NCBI RefSeq assembly: GCF_002079055.1
Contig: NC_047492.1
Location: 186,001-250,000 of the forward strand
From: Saccharomyces paradoxus
Lineage: Eukaryota; Ascomycota; Saccharomycetes; Saccharomycetales; Saccharomycetaceae
Direction of reading: 5' to 3'
DNA length: 64,000 nucleotides
Shown: positions 51,145-61,155 of the stretch, one piece after another
How the letters are laid out: every line of letters begins with the position of its first letter
How positions within the stretch are numbered: the stretch's first letter is position 1
Position numbers and translations under genes: made by a program
Notes under the pieces: model-generated
What the model saw: only the letters and a program-made list of their open reading frames with translations
What the model was told of the DNA's origin: nothing
Database searches by the model: none

Positions 51145-51450
51145 CTGAGGAAGACGATGAATGCGCGCAGCAATTGCGAGTTGTCAAAAAAGTTAGTAAA
51201 AAAGATTCATAATGGCGGAGGGGAGTGGCGTGGTTGCTAACTGCCAATCTGAAGTGATGCTTACATGGCAACTAGAAATGAAGTATACTAATAGTGATTA
51301 AGTATTCCAAAAGGAGCGTTGCTTATAAGTTCAAACATCGGTAATTTTCTAGTATTTTCTTTTTTCCTCTATATGCCATTCAGAGCATCTCAGATTTGGC
51401 TACCAGCATTTCCAGTGGGGAGATGGCGAGTGCATGATAATGTAACGTAC
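51145..51450 (-). other. Predicted 5'-UTR intron of RPL29
   Basis: On the minus strand a perfect branchpoint TACTAAC (complement of 51192-51198) is followed by an AG-free stretch with TCGTCTTCCTCAG, ending three bases before the RPL29 ATG. The best 5' splice site upstream is GTACGT (complement of 51445-51450), a variant used in yeast. The intron would be 306 bases, normal for ribosomal-protein genes. I do not recall an annotated intron at this place. Confidence 0.6.
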
Positions 51451-51993
51451 TTTCTAACTGTATTGTTGTTCCGAGGATCTTGAATATTGAAAGGAGAATG
51501 TTACAAAATAATGGGTTGAATCTTAAAATATGCAGTATTGAAATATCTTGAAATTGTATGTATCCAGAGATTATGCCAAAGCCTAAAGGGAAAATCGTGG
51601 ACTTCCTACATTGAGAATATGGTTGGTTTTCCCGAGCGCGGCTAGGAACATTTTTTTTCCCTCGCAGTAAAAAAAAAACAACCAAAAATCGGAAACTAGA
51701 AAAAATTAACAGGTACTGTATGGGTTTAAGAAGATGCACGGATGCGAGACGAAACAGGCAAGCCCACATAAGAAAAAAAAACAAACTACGTCCCCCTTTC
51801 CACCAGTATATGTGTGTGATTCAGCATTGCTCTCCGAAAGAAAGATCATGTTTACTTTATTTTATTTTACTTTAATTTTAGTTTATTTATTTACTTTCTA
51901 AATACAGTAGGTTAAATAAGGATCGGGTTTTTGAAGAAATGGTAACAAGACCCAGAATAAATATGAATATAGGGGATATGACAGATAAACAGA
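51451..51993. promoter_or_regulatory. RPL29 promoter and QCR6 3' region
   Basis: Minus-strand Rap1-like sites AACCCATACAG (51716-51726) and CATCCGTGCATC (51733-51744) form a pair typical of ribosomal-protein promoters. T-rich sequence follows towards RPL29. AT-rich sequence after about 51850 belongs to the QCR6 3' end. A minus-strand frame of up to 134 codons (51380-51784) overlaps this promoter and is doubtful. Confidence 0.6.
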
Positions 51994-52437
51994 CTACTTT
52001 AATTTGTCAAATAATCTAGGTGCCGTAGCAGTGTCCAAATAGTGCTGTAGATGGAAGAATTCCTCCACACAGTCCTCCTTGTGTTCAAGATCAGCGTAGC
52101 CGGGTTGCTGTTGCTGTATCTTAACTCTTTCAGCACACTCCTCGTAGTGGTGTACCAGCGCCTTACCCTCCTCCGTGTTCTTAAAATGTTCTCTCAAATC
52201 TTCCAATTGGTCAGTGACTTCTTCTTCTTCTTCATCTTCATCATCGTCTTCATCTTCATCTTCGTCCTCATCTTCATCTCCATCTCCCTCTTCCTTTCCT
52301 TCTTCGTTCTCTTCTCCTCCTTCTTCGTTCTCTTGTTCATGCTGCTCCTTATCGTCATCTTCGGCCGCGGCCACGACAGGCACAACGGTTACCTTTAGTT
52401 GTTCCCAGTAGTCACCAACTAGTTCCAACACGCCCAT
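51994..52437 (-). CDS. QCR6: Cytochrome bc1 complex subunit 6, Qcr6
   Basis: A 147-residue acidic hinge protein of mitochondrial complex III that helps the interaction of cytochrome c1 with cytochrome c in the intermembrane space. The N-terminal part acts as targeting sequence. The middle is a long Glu/Asp run (about residues 28-75). The C-terminal domain contains HHYEECAERVKIQQQQ and EHKEDCVEEFFHL, whose cysteines form the hinge-protein disulfide. The length equals S. cerevisiae. Upstream CCAAT boxes (52588-52593 and, reversed, 52727-52732) fit Hap2/3/4/5 control. Confidence 0.96.
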   Translation of the reverse strand: MGVLELVGDYWEQLKVTVVPVVAAAEDDDKEQHEQENEEGGEENEEGKEEGDGDEDEDEDEDEDDDEDEEEEEVTDQLEDLREHFKNTEEGKALVHHYEECAERVKIQQQQPGYADLEHKEDCVEEFFHLQHYLDTATAPRLFDKLK

Positions 52438-52738
52438 TTTCTATTTTTTTCTTCTTTTTCCTTGTGTCTAGGTGTATATGTATATATATGCTCTGTGTTT
52501 CTGTGCTTCTGTGCTTCTGTGTGAGTGCTTGAGTGCTTGCGTGCGCTCGTGTGTGTGAGTATATAATATGTGTGCAAATAAGCGCCAACCAATACTGCCC
52601 TTAAGATAGAGTAGGTCCCAAATCTCGAAACCCGGTGTGGGCCACTTTCCAGCAGCGCGCCTCTTATAACAAGCAACGCGCAGGGGAGGCGTGCCCCGGT
52701 CCGATATGCCCGGGAGCGTGCGTCCCATTGGTGCACGG
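52438..52738. promoter_or_regulatory. QCR6 promoter
   Basis: This is 301 bases between the PHO4 stop and the QCR6 ATG. It contains ACCAAT (52588-52593) and ATTGGT (52727-52732), candidate Hap sites, and a TG-rich stretch at 52497-52558 made of repeated GTGCTTSTG-like units. A CACGTGA motif overlaps the end of PHO4 at its upstream edge. Confidence 0.55.
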
Positions 52739-53683
52739 TCACGTGCTCCCATTCTGCTGTAAGTGACGGATGTACCGGCAGGCGGCCTCCACTGTTGTCG
52801 CTTTGGACGGTGCGGCAGACACGTTTTGCTGTTTCCATTCCGCGGGGATTAGAGACGACAGTTCGTGCAACGCGACCGCCAGCCGGTTACGCCGTGCTTG
52901 CTCCGCATGCTTGTGCGACTCGCGCTTGTCATCATCCACGAGGGCGCCCGATGACCGTCGTTTAGTCAGCGACCGCGAATTGCTCAACCCGTGAGGCGCG
53001 ATTACAGGCGACTCACTCGCTACGACAACGCCTTCACTACTGTTGGTCTTGGTCGTAGCCGGTGATACACGCCTGGTGTTGTTCGACGGCAGAATAACTT
53101 TCGGATATTGCTTTGGTTTCGGTTTCGGAGTTGGGATAACGCTGTCGGGCAATTCAAATAGTGAGGTGGCCGAATCCGGCCCGGCCTTTCCTCTGCGCTT
53201 GTTCAAATACGGACTACTATTCATCTTGTTTTTGGTGACTTTGTTAGCGGATGTTGAAGAAGTGGATGTTGTAGAAGTAGTAGTTGCAACCAAGTTAGGC
53301 GAAATAGTTACAGGCACTGCATTTTGAGTGTGAATTAGTGGCGAGTATAATAGCCGCGGCTTGATTGTAGCAGTAGTAGCCGGGGAGTGGTGTGCATGTG
53401 ACGGCATCATCCAGTCCATGTCTATACCTTCCACCAGCTCAAAAGCACGGTCAAGATCGTCCAATGCGAGACTATCTTGTTCATTCTCATTCTCGTTCCC
53501 ATTCTCGCTGCCGTTCCGATTCTCTTGATTGTTTAGTTCGTCGTTTTGTCCATTCAAGTCCTCGCGCTCATCATGCCGTTTCGTGTTTACGGTGATAAAG
53601 TCCCCGACTTTATCAAGGATGCTGCTCTTGGGCTCTAGGTCGTCCACGAAACCGTGTATTCCCTCAGAAGTTGTACGGCCCAT
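52739..53683 (-). CDS. PHO4: Phosphate-response bHLH activator Pho4
   Basis: A 314-residue transcription factor that activates PHO5, PHO84 and other genes in low phosphate; Pho80-Pho85 phosphorylation exports it to the cytosol. The C-terminal bHLH is at about 251-312: basic region KRESHKHAEQARRNRLAVAL with the H-E-R contact residues, helix 1, a long loop and helix 2 ATTVEAACRYIRHL. Ser-Pro dipeptides (for example SSPYL, SPVIAP) are candidate Pho85 sites, and an acidic Asn/Glu-rich activation region lies at about 45-95. The length is two residues more than S. cerevisiae Pho4 as I remember it. Confidence 0.96.
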   Translation of the reverse strand: MGRTTSEGIHGFVDDLEPKSSILDKVGDFITVNTKRHDEREDLNGQNDELNNQENRNGSENGNENENEQDSLALDDLDRAFELVEGIDMDWMMPSHAHHSPATTATIKPRLLYSPLIHTQNAVPVTISPNLVATTTSTTSTSSTSANKVTKNKMNSSPYLNKRRGKAGPDSATSLFELPDSVIPTPKPKPKQYPKVILPSNNTRRVSPATTKTNSSEGVVVASESPVIAPHGLSNSRSLTKRRSSGALVDDDKRESHKHAEQARRNRLAVALHELSSLIPAEWKQQNVSAAPSKATTVEAACRYIRHLQQNGST

Positions 53684-53977
53684 GACTCGTCGTGCTCTTG
53701 TTCTATCTCCTCTTGCTCATCTCTTCTCTTTTGCTCTCTCCGAAGCATGACTTCTTTCCTCATTATATACATTTTTCTATGGCCAAGACTCATTTGCCAA
53801 TTATTTCCGTGCGAGCGGCCGGGTCAGCCTTTCGCCTTGTATATTGTGGGCGAGGCAAAAAAAAAAAAAAGAAAACGAGGAAAACCGCACTTGCAGAATA
53901 GGAAACACACAGACAAACACATACACACCATACGCAGAGAAGGCAAGGCAGCAAGAAAAAACTGTGGGAACGTAGAA

Positions 53978-54268
53978 ATGAACTTACCTACGGCACCAAC
54001 TCCTAACAAACATTTGAGCATACCTGATTTGAGGTTCGAGAAAGTGTTCAAGAAAGCATTGTATAGGGAACTGGCACCCTCATCGTCCCGCTCACGAAAG
54101 TTAGGAGTAATTACGAAAGTTGTGATTCGCGATGTGTTGCTCATGCCTCTATTGCAGAGCTTTGTTTTATCACTCGCGCTTATGGGCGTTAAGGAATGGC
54201 TACATTACATACGCCTGAAAGGACGAACCCTAGGCGACCGCATTAGACAGAGACTTTTTCCAATCTAA
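53978..54268 (+). CDS. Small single-pass membrane protein, conserved-looking (YFR034W-A position)
   Basis: 96 residues, starting at the ATG at 53978. In order: a short Pro/Thr-rich start, PDLRFEKVF at 16-24, a basic Ser-rich linker, RDVLLMPLLQ at 51-60 opening a hydrophobic helix (about 52-70, SFVLSLALMG), then WLHYIRL and a basic GRTLGDRIRQRLFPI end. This block order resembles what I recall of the fungal DUF1770 family. In S. cerevisiae the ORF here is classed as dubious because it overlaps YFR035C on the other strand. It has its own 294-base upstream region shared with PHO4. Location and function are unknown; the helix with a basic tail would suit an organelle membrane, but that is inference. 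Confidence 0.6.
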   Translation: MNLPTAPTPNKHLSIPDLRFEKVFKKALYRELAPSSSRSRKLGVITKVVIRDVLLMPLLQSFVLSLALMGVKEWLHYIRLKGRTLGDRIRQRLFPI

Positions 54269-54376
54269 ATAACACATATAATTGTATCTCTTTTTATATC
54301 AACCTAGTTTTGCTGTATAAGAGCCGAGCAGAGTATGCAAAATAGAGATACGAAGAATGGATGAAAAAAAGAGAAA

Positions 54377-54449
54377 AGCCCTGTAGGGGGCTCGAACCCC
54401 TAACCTTATGATTAAGAGTCATACGCGCTACCGATTGCGCCAACAAGGC
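54377..54449 (-). tRNA. tK(CUU)F: tRNA-Lys (anticodon CTT)
   Basis: A 73-base cloverleaf on the minus strand: GCCTTGT pairs with ACAGGGC (one T:G pair), discriminator T, D arm AATCGGTAGCG, anticodon loop ACTCTTAAT closed by the ATG/CAT stem, and T arm AGGGGTTCGAGCCCCCT. No LTR is visible beside it. Confidence 0.96.
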
Positions 54450-54624
54450 ACTCTAATCTCTGGTTTTTGTGGGCTAAAAAGAGCACCATATCTATCATAT
54501 TTGTTTATTTCTCTTTTTTCTCCCTTCTCTTTGTCCTTTCACTTTCCACAAAAGTAAAGAAATAGTGGATCTATAATGTCACATATAGGTAATTAGCGGC
54601 ATAAAAAACAAACCATTACACTCG

Positions 54625-54981
54625 ATGATTAGAAGGGCCCCTACCACCTTGCAGCTTAGCCACGACGACGTGTCCTCCCTGATCGACGATCTCAACGAGC
54701 AGAAGCTCAAGCAACAGCTAAATATCGAAAAGACAAAATACTTCCAAGGGAAAAATGGCGGATCGCTACACTCCCATACGGACATCCAAGACGTGTCACA
54801 GAATATCGAAGACAACGATAATGATGACGATGACGACATGTCATCTTACAACGACAAACCAGCCTCTGTCGCGCACAATAGGGTCCTCAATTCCTTGCAT
54901 TTGTCTACTGACAGCAATACCGCCCACGAGACGTCCAATGCAACCGACAACCACAACCCTTTTTACATTCGCGAGGAATAA
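54625..54981 (+). CDS. CDC26: Anaphase-promoting complex subunit Cdc26
   Basis: A 118-residue protein starting MIRRAPTTLQLSHDDVSSLI. The N-terminal extended segment and helix (about 1-35, IDDLNEQKLKQQLNIEKTK) is the part that inserts into the TPR superhelix of Cdc16 and stabilises the APC/C, the ubiquitin ligase for mitotic exit. The rest is disordered, with an Asp-rich run (63-71) and Asn/Ser-rich tail. S. cerevisiae Cdc26 is a few residues longer as I remember it. Confidence 0.94.
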   Translation: MIRRAPTTLQLSHDDVSSLIDDLNEQKLKQQLNIEKTKYFQGKNGGSLHSHTDIQDVSQNIEDNDNDDDDDMSSYNDKPASVAHNRVLNSLHLSTDSNTAHETSNATDNHNPFYIREE

Positions 54982-55128
54982 TATCATATCCGCGTACGCA
55001 CACGCATCTACATTCACTTATAAATTTTTCTTCTCTCTTGTTTTATATACGTTGAATTAGAAATATAGAATATGACAATAGTACACTTTGTAGGCTTTCT
55101 TTTTTTATATGTATTTTTATTTTATTTT

Positions 55129-56802
55129 TTACAATGACCACGGTTTGTACACCTGAGGCTGCAATTGTGCAATAGAGTCGCCCTCGGCCACCTCCTCGCC
55201 TTCCTTGCCTACACGCTTCACGCCATGTCCTGTGGCCGTATTGCCGTCTTCGTTACCGCCCTCTTGGTCCTTCTCAACTAGTTGTATGCCCGAGTCTACT
55301 TGCTCCGAAATCAGTACCAGTTTCTTCGACACATTCAACTCCTCCAACGACCTGTTCAGGTCAAGAATCTGCTTACTCAGCGATAATCGGTCGTTTAGCA
55401 TCTTTTCAGATTCCTTCACATATTTCAGCTTTTCCATCTCCAGCTGCGTTTCTAGATCACACAGCTTTGTAAATTTGGTCTCTAATTTCTCCATGGTCAA
55501 CTTGACCAACTCTTGGATTATCGCCTGGCTCTCTTCAATGTACTTTTCGGAGATCTCCCTCGACTTATCAGAGACCTTACTCAATTTGTCATCGCCTTGC
55601 AATAACGTCTGAACAGCGTCATTCACACATTCCATCAACTTCGAACCAGACACGCCGCCATCGCGGCTGTCGCCGCCCTTACCGTTGGGTTTCGAACCAA
55701 CAACTTCACGAATGTAGTTGTCTTCGATCGGTAAACTTAGGAACCTTTCAATGCAGTCTTCCACACGCTTATGGCCACCCACATGGTCAGCAATTTTTTC
55801 CCACTGGTCTTCATACATTTCAATACCCTCCAACAATAAAAGCATCTCCTGGTCTGACCAGTTTTTTTTAATTACGTTTCCGTTGTTTTCCAACCTAATG
55901 AAATCTGATGACTGGAAATTGGCGCCGAAATGACCCTCTTGGAAACAACGGGAGCATAGGTTGGTGTCCCGTGCACGCAAATTGTGATAGCGCACATTGA
56001 TTGACTCGTTGCCACATGTATGGCAAATATAAACTTTATGAATCTGTCTCGAGTTTCTGCTTTCATCTTGTAATGCATTGAAGTCTTGTGCAGAATCGTA
56101 AACGTTCTTCTTAATTGAAAGATTAACGGGGAACTCCTTCTTGACCTTTGGTTCCGCTCCATCTTCCCCTTCCGCTTCCTGTTTGATCACATTCTCTGGT
56201 AAAAATGGCTTTAACCCTTGTGGGGTGTCCAGAACTATTTGGAAATGACCCGTGAAACTTGGCCCGATAAGACTGGGCTTGGTTCTGGGGTCAATCTGGT
56301 AATTGATCAACCCCCATTTTTCCAAAAACGCGTGAATCTTCACTATCGAGGCAACATCCATGGCCACATTCCTTCTCACAGCGGTAATAGTCAAATATTC
56401 GTACGGCGAAAGACGGTACGTGTTGATAATGAAATTTCTTGTGTCCTTATATGCCTTCGGTGTCTTGAATCTTGATGAGTCGTTGAAAAAGTCTGGATTC
56501 GATCTTTTTTCAATCTCGTGGATCTTCGAAATATCAAACCAAGAGGCAAACGATGGAATAATTACCGGGTGAGTTTGTTTGGCCAGGAACCTAAGGGCCT
56601 TTTCCTCCAGTTTCTGTGCTTCTTGCTCGTAGTTGATCTTCTTATGAGCTACTTCTGCTCCCAATGTAGCAGATTCCTCCTTCGCCTGCTCCTGTGCTAG
56701 GTGAGGGAAAGATGGCGTGTTGGTGGTTGTACTGGGTGGCTCCTCGGTCGTTTCGTGCGAGTCTACCATGGAGACATCCTTATCCTTCTCTGTGTCGCTC
56801 AT
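55129..56802 (-). CDS. RSC8: RSC chromatin-remodelling subunit Rsc8
   Basis: A 557-residue Swi3-type scaffold of the RSC complex. The SWIRM domain is at about 78-175 ([39 protein letters not shown]). A ZZ-like zinc finger is at about 255-298 ([27 protein letters not shown]) and the SANT domain at about 312-360 ([32 protein letters not shown]). A C-terminal coiled coil lies at about 420-515 and mediates dimerisation. The length equals S. cerevisiae. Confidence 0.97.
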   Translation of the reverse strand: MSDTEKDKDVSMVDSHETTEEPPSTTTNTPSFPHLAQEQAKEESATLGAEVAHKKINYEQEAQKLEEKALRFLAKQTHPVIIPSFASWFDISKIHEIEKRSNPDFFNDSSRFKTPKAYKDTRNFIINTYRLSPYEYLTITAVRRNVAMDVASIVKIHAFLEKWGLINYQIDPRTKPSLIGPSFTGHFQIVLDTPQGLKPFLPENVIKQEAEGEDGAEPKVKKEFPVNLSIKKNVYDSAQDFNALQDESRNSRQIHKVYICHTCGNESINVRYHNLRARDTNLCSRCFQEGHFGANFQSSDFIRLENNGNVIKKNWSDQEMLLLLEGIEMYEDQWEKIADHVGGHKRVEDCIERFLSLPIEDNYIREVVGSKPNGKGGDSRDGGVSGSKLMECVNDAVQTLLQGDDKLSKVSDKSREISEKYIEESQAIIQELVKLTMEKLETKFTKLCDLETQLEMEKLKYVKESEKMLNDRLSLSKQILDLNRSLEELNVSKKLVLISEQVDSGIQLVEKDQEGGNEDGNTATGHGVKRVGKEGEEVAEGDSIAQLQPQVYKPWSL

Positions 56803-57009
56803 TATCCTGGCGTTCTATCTCCTTTTTGGTTCTCTGCTCTACCTTTTCTTCGACCTTTCTCTCTAAACCTGACGACTAATTAATTATATGTTGATGAAAC
56901 TTGTTTTTTCCAACTTTTTCACATCAAGCGGGTGACAAACGGAAACGCCATAATTAAATTACCATAAAAAAGAGTGATGAAATAAGGAAGTATCAAATTT
57001 GGCGATGAG
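56803..57009. promoter_or_regulatory. RSC8/IRC5 divergent promoter
   Basis: A compact 207-base divergent region, AT-rich in its middle (56878-56930). I see no strong factor site. Confidence 0.4.
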
Positions 57010-59565
57010 ATGGGCAGATGCTCAAACGGGAAACTGATGACTGTTGTTGAGGATGGTGTTGGGGCCAGAGTGGCCGCAAGGACGAGAAATATGAGTAATG
57101 GGGTCAATTACCGGGAGAAGGAAGTCAATGACCTGACTGCTGACATTTTGGATTCAGATTCAGATTCAGACGACAATAGAAATGGCAAAGATAATAGCGG
57201 CACTGCCCCCGTGTGGTTGCAAGATGACGTGCACTCAGACGAAGATATTGAGCTGGACTCAGAAGATGATTCCGATACAGAAGCTGTTCAAGCTCAAGTG
57301 GTGGATAAACTGGCAAAAGACACGAAATCAGAGGAAAATTTCTTGGACGATGAACTCTCTGAGATGGATACTAAGACGGTTTCTTTAAAATTGAAGAAGC
57401 TAAACGAGTTCGTGAGGCAGAGTCAAGTGTATTCTAGTATAATCGCAGACACTTTACTACAAAGATCTAATGAAGTGGCTAACTTTAATACAAAAGATAA
57501 TGGCGACGCTAATGATGAAGAACAGTCTCCCAAAAGACGTAAAACAAAAAAAAAATCTATAACGGATTTCTTCAAAAAACAGAAAAAACATGAAGATACT
57601 AATTCCCAAAACGGCGCGGCAGGAGATGTAGCAATAAAGCAACCTCACTTGTTAAAAAACTGTACTTTAAAACCATATCAACTAGAAGGTCTTAACTGGC
57701 TGATTACTCTTTATGAAAATGGCCTCAATGGAATTCTTGCCGATGAAATGGGCCTTGGTAAAACTGTTCAAAGTATTGCTCTTTTGGCGTTCATATACGA
57801 AATGGATACAAAGGGCCCTTTTCTTGTGACTGCACCATTAAGCACTCTAGATAATTGGATGAATGAATTTGCGAAATTTGCTCCTGATCTACCAGTTCTG
57901 AAATATTATGGGGCAAATGGCTATAAAGAACGTTCCGCAAAGTTGAGGAATTTTTTTAAACAACATGGTGGCACGGGTATCATCATCACATCATATGAAA
58001 TTATTCTAAGAGATACCGAGTTGATCATGAGTCAAAATTGGAAGTTTTTAATTGTCGATGAAGGCCATCGTCTGAAAAACATAAATTGTAGATTGATTAA
58101 AGAATTAAAAAAAATCAACACCTCGAATAGACTGCTACTAACGGGAACGCCTTTACAAAATAATCTAGCTGAATTGTGGTCACTTTTGAATTTCATAATG
58201 CCAGATATTTTTGCCGATTTCGAGATATTCAATAAATGGTTTGATTTCGATAGCTTAAATTTAGGCTCCGGTTCTAACTCTGAAGCATTAAATAAGCTAA
58301 TAAATGATGAACTACAGAAAAATTTGATTTCCAATTTACACACAATTTTAAAACCATTCCTTTTAAGAAGGTTGAAGAAAGTTGTTTTGGCAAATATTCT
58401 ACCGCCCAAGAGAGAATATATTATAAATTGTCCGATGACCTTGGCACAGAAAAAGTTCTACAAGGCTGGATTAAATGGAAAGTTGAAAAAAACCATGTTC
58501 AAGGAATTGATAAAAGATTTTTTCACATTGAATGATGACTATATCGGTCACGTTTCTAATCGGTCCATACGAGATTTTATCAACTATAAATTATCCAGTA
58601 ATGAAGCTTCAAATACAGACAATAAAATTAATCCAACTTTGTTGCAAATGGACAAACTATATAAGGAGAATCTGCAAGTGGAAATTTCAAATAAGAAATT
58701 GCAAAACATGATGATGCAATTAAGACAGATTATTGATTCAACGTTTTTGTTTTATTTCCCATATTTGCATCCAGAAGATTTGACTTTGGAAAGCCTCTTA
58801 AAGACGTCCGGGAAATTACAAATCTTACAAAAATTAATTCCCCCATTAATATCTGAAGGGCATAAAGTGCTCATTTATTCGCAGTTTGTTAACATGCTTG
58901 ACTTGATTGAAGATTGGTGTGATTTAAATTCGTTCGCGACATTCCGGATCGATGGCTCAGTAAATAATGAAACAAGAAAGGATCAGCTAGAAAAATTTAA
59001 TAGCCCGAAAGATAAGCACAATATTTTCCTGTTGTCCACAAGGGCCGCAGGATTGGGTATCAACCTAGTTGGGGCAGATACAGTTGTCCTGTTTGACAGC
59101 GATTGGAACCCACAGGTGGATTTACAAGCCATGGACAGGTGTCACCGTATTGGCCAAGAATCACCGGTCATAGTGTATAGATTATGTTGTGATAACACTA
59201 TAGAACATGTTATATTAACCAGAGCAGCTAATAAGCGAAATTTGGAAAGAATGGTTATCCAAATGGGAAAGTTCAATAACCTGAAAAAATTGGCGTTAAA
59301 TGAAGGTTCATTTTTAAAGTCAAACAAAATGAGTGTCAACGTTACTAATAAGGACTTAGTTCAAGAGTTATCTATGCTTTTAATGAGTGATGAATCCAGT
59401 ATTGGTTTTGAAAATAGGGGACAAGAGGAAAATAAGGCCACTGAGGGCCAACTGACCGATAAAGAAGTTGAAGAATTGACTGATAGATCGCTTGAAGCAT
59501 ACAAGGCCAACAGGGTGGTAAATCTACCGCACATAAGGCTATTTGAAACCACCTCCGGTCTTTAG
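57010..59565 (+). CDS. IRC5: SNF2-family ATPase Irc5
   Basis: An 851-residue DNA translocase of the Lsh/HELLS branch of the SNF2 family, nuclear, linked in S. cerevisiae to cohesin loading and DNA repair. The N-terminus (about 1-205) is acidic and Ser-rich with a basic [10 protein letters not shown] cluster. Helicase motifs: [15 protein letters not shown] at about 244-258 (motif I), [11 protein letters not shown] near 348 (motif II, DEGH), [18 protein letters not shown] (motif III), [12 protein letters not shown] (motif IV) and MDRCHRIGQ near 707 (motif VI). The S. cerevisiae protein is two residues longer as I remember it. Confidence 0.96.
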   Translation: MGRCSNGKLMTVVEDGVGARVAARTRNMSNGVNYREKEVNDLTADILDSDSDSDDNRNGKDNSGTAPVWLQDDVHSDEDIELDSEDDSDTEAVQAQVVDKLAKDTKSEENFLDDELSEMDTKTVSLKLKKLNEFVRQSQVYSSIIADTLLQRSNEVANFNTKDNGDANDEEQSPKRRKTKKKSITDFFKKQKKHEDTNSQNGAAGDVAIKQPHLLKNCTLKPYQLEGLNWLITLYENGLNGILADEMGLGKTVQSIALLAFIYEMDTKGPFLVTAPLSTLDNWMNEFAKFAPDLPVLKYYGANGYKERSAKLRNFFKQHGGTGIIITSYEIILRDTELIMSQNWKFLIVDEGHRLKNINCRLIKELKKINTSNRLLLTGTPLQNNLAELWSLLNFIMPDIFADFEIFNKWFDFDSLNLGSGSNSEALNKLINDELQKNLISNLHTILKPFLLRRLKKVVLANILPPKREYIINCPMTLAQKKFYKAGLNGKLKKTMFKELIKDFFTLNDDYIGHVSNRSIRDFINYKLSSNEASNTDNKINPTLLQMDKLYKENLQVEISNKKLQNMMMQLRQIIDSTFLFYFPYLHPEDLTLESLLKTSGKLQILQKLIPPLISEGHKVLIYSQFVNMLDLIEDWCDLNSFATFRIDGSVNNETRKDQLEKFNSPKDKHNIFLLSTRAAGLGINLVGADTVVLFDSDWNPQVDLQAMDRCHRIGQESPVIVYRLCCDNTIEHVILTRAANKRNLERMVIQMGKFNNLKKLALNEGSFLKSNKMSVNVTNKDLVQELSMLLMSDESSIGFENRGQEENKATEGQLTDKEVEELTDRSLEAYKANRVVNLPHIRLFETTSGL

Positions 59566-59637
59566 TTAGGTTATCATACAGTATTTTTTTTTATTTAACT
59601 ATTTATCTACACATACATATACAGACGTATTTTTTGA

Positions 59638-61155
59638 TCAATGTTCTTGTCGTACAAATTCTTCCTCTAATTGTTCCTTTAGTTCACGGTTCTTGAATAA
59701 AGTGTCCGCTGCGTTCATTCGCTGTAAAAAGGTATCCTGAATATTATTTTTTGTACCCTGGAAATCGGTCTTTAATTTAGTAATCCATTCCAGTATCGAA
59801 GTCATATCCAGATCATGTTTAACCAGGTGGTTCCTCTCGGAAATAACTTTTTTCTTTAATTTCATGAAACGGAGCCAATTGAAATGATTTTCTTCGATAT
59901 ATTCAGGATCGTACTGGTCTTTCAAATGTAGGCTTCTTATATCCATGTATGCCATTCTCTGCGACCATTGACTTACCATTATGTCCCCCCACTCTTCGTA
60001 AACTTCGACGTTTTCAAGACGAATCGATTCCGCTAGTTTAGCCATTTCAGTAAGAAAAGAATCCAATGAACGGAACAGCGATTTTTCAAAATCTAACAAA
60101 TGTAATTTGTAATTCTTCAGTATCGATGTAATCGATGATTTGGTAACGTAAGTTTCCAATTCAACTTGACCTGTTTCATCAAAATACTTTATCTTATTTT
60201 GTGTAGGATCAAATTTAGAGGTGCAATTGATATCTTTGATCTTTAAATCCAGAAATCTTAATTGCTCACAAACAGTCTTGTTTAGATCATCAAGCTTGCT
60301 AGTGATTTCCATAGATTTATTTCGCATCTCCGTCTCGAACACACATTGTATCTCAGAATCCAAAAGTGTTGCCGCCTTGTGTATTTTTGAATCGATAGCC
60401 TTAATCCATGCTTCATATTCCATTTTTAGTGATTGCGGTTCGTATGTTTCCAACTCTATATGGCTATTGGAACCAATGATAATCTTTGACAAATCCTGCA
60501 AAATGGCAGCAGTGACGATTTGTGAGTTCTCGTGGTCATCCTGTTCTTCCTCGAACTCGTACTCATTACTCCCGTCCTCGATCTCAGCATCAGCATCATC
60601 CTCATCTTCATCCTCATCCTCATCCTCAAAATCCTCTGTTTCCGAGTCTGTCTCAAAAATGGCTTTAGTCTGCGTACCGTCGACACTAAAAGAACCATAT
60701 CTCATCCAATTCGTAGAAGAATTAAACGGATTTTCTAGAACATTTTTCACATTATCCGTGTATGGCTTCAAATAGTACCAGGCAATCCTCAGATGATTCA
60801 ACAAGGGTCCCAGCTTGGAGTGTACGGAACAACAGAGTTCCTTTAGCCTTAAAAAAGAGAAAACATTGTACCAAAAGCGGTAAAGATGAGCCACGATTCT
60901 CCTCAAAGGTGAGTTGGGGTACTTTTCAACCAGCGGCCTTATTGACTGCGAGTACTTTTCAACCAAATAATCAGCAACGGCTGAACCTTCAAGCAGTTTG
61001 GAATGGAACAGCGAGTCCACTGAAAACTCAGTATGCTGGCAAATGGGCTGTAAATCTGTGGCAAAGTTTCCTAGACCGTTTTGCTGACAGACCAGGTACC
61101 TTGCAATGAACAGGCAAGCCAGCAAAGCAGTCATTACTTTGAAAACGGCCTTCAT
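59638..61155 (-). CDS. OSW7: Outer-spore-wall protein Osw7 (YFR039C)
   Basis: A 505-residue protein with an N-terminal signal or signal-anchor (residues 3-24, FKVMTALLACLFIARYLVC). It has a very acidic stretch (about 172-215) and a long helical, coiled-coil-rich C-terminal half. It belongs with the paralogue She10 and is needed for outer spore wall assembly in S. cerevisiae; the biochemical activity is unknown. It is convergent with IRC5, 72 bases apart. Confidence 0.92.
   Translation of the reverse strand: MKAVFKVMTALLACLFIARYLVCQQNGLGNFATDLQPICQHTEFSVDSLFHSKLLEGSAVADYLVEKYSQSIRPLVEKYPNSPLRRIVAHLYRFWYNVFSFLRLKELCCSVHSKLGPLLNHLRIAWYYLKPYTDNVKNVLENPFNSSTNWMRYGSFSVDGTQTKAIFETDSETEDFEDEDEDEDEDDADAEIEDGSNEYEFEEEQDDHENSQIVTAAILQDLSKIIIGSNSHIELETYEPQSLKMEYEAWIKAIDSKIHKAATLLDSEIQCVFETEMRNKSMEITSKLDDLNKTVCEQLRFLDLKIKDINCTSKFDPTQNKIKYFDETGQVELETYVTKSSITSILKNYKLHLLDFEKSLFRSLDSFLTEMAKLAESIRLENVEVYEEWGDIMVSQWSQRMAYMDIRSLHLKDQYDPEYIEENHFNWLRFMKLKKKVISERNHLVKHDLDMTSILEWITKLKTDFQGTKNNIQDTFLQRMNAADTLFKNRELKEQLEEEFVRQEH

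Noticed and set aside
51380-51784. Minus-strand frame of up to 134 codons upstream of RPL29, possible YFR032C-B counterpart
   Set aside because: It opens from a TTG, overlaps the Rap1-like promoter sites and the predicted leader intron of RPL29, and shows no domain.
52051-52411. Plus-strand hydrophobic and poly-Ser ORFs opposite QCR6
   Set aside because: Antisense of the Glu/Asp run; no independent start context or homology.
53824-54144. Minus-strand ORF of 106 codons at the YFR035C position
   Set aside because: It overlaps antisense the better-structured plus-strand ORF and part of the divergent promoter. Its translation is a Phe/Cys-rich tail with no recognisable domain. It may still be an annotated S. 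cerevisiae gene, but I find the plus strand more convincing.
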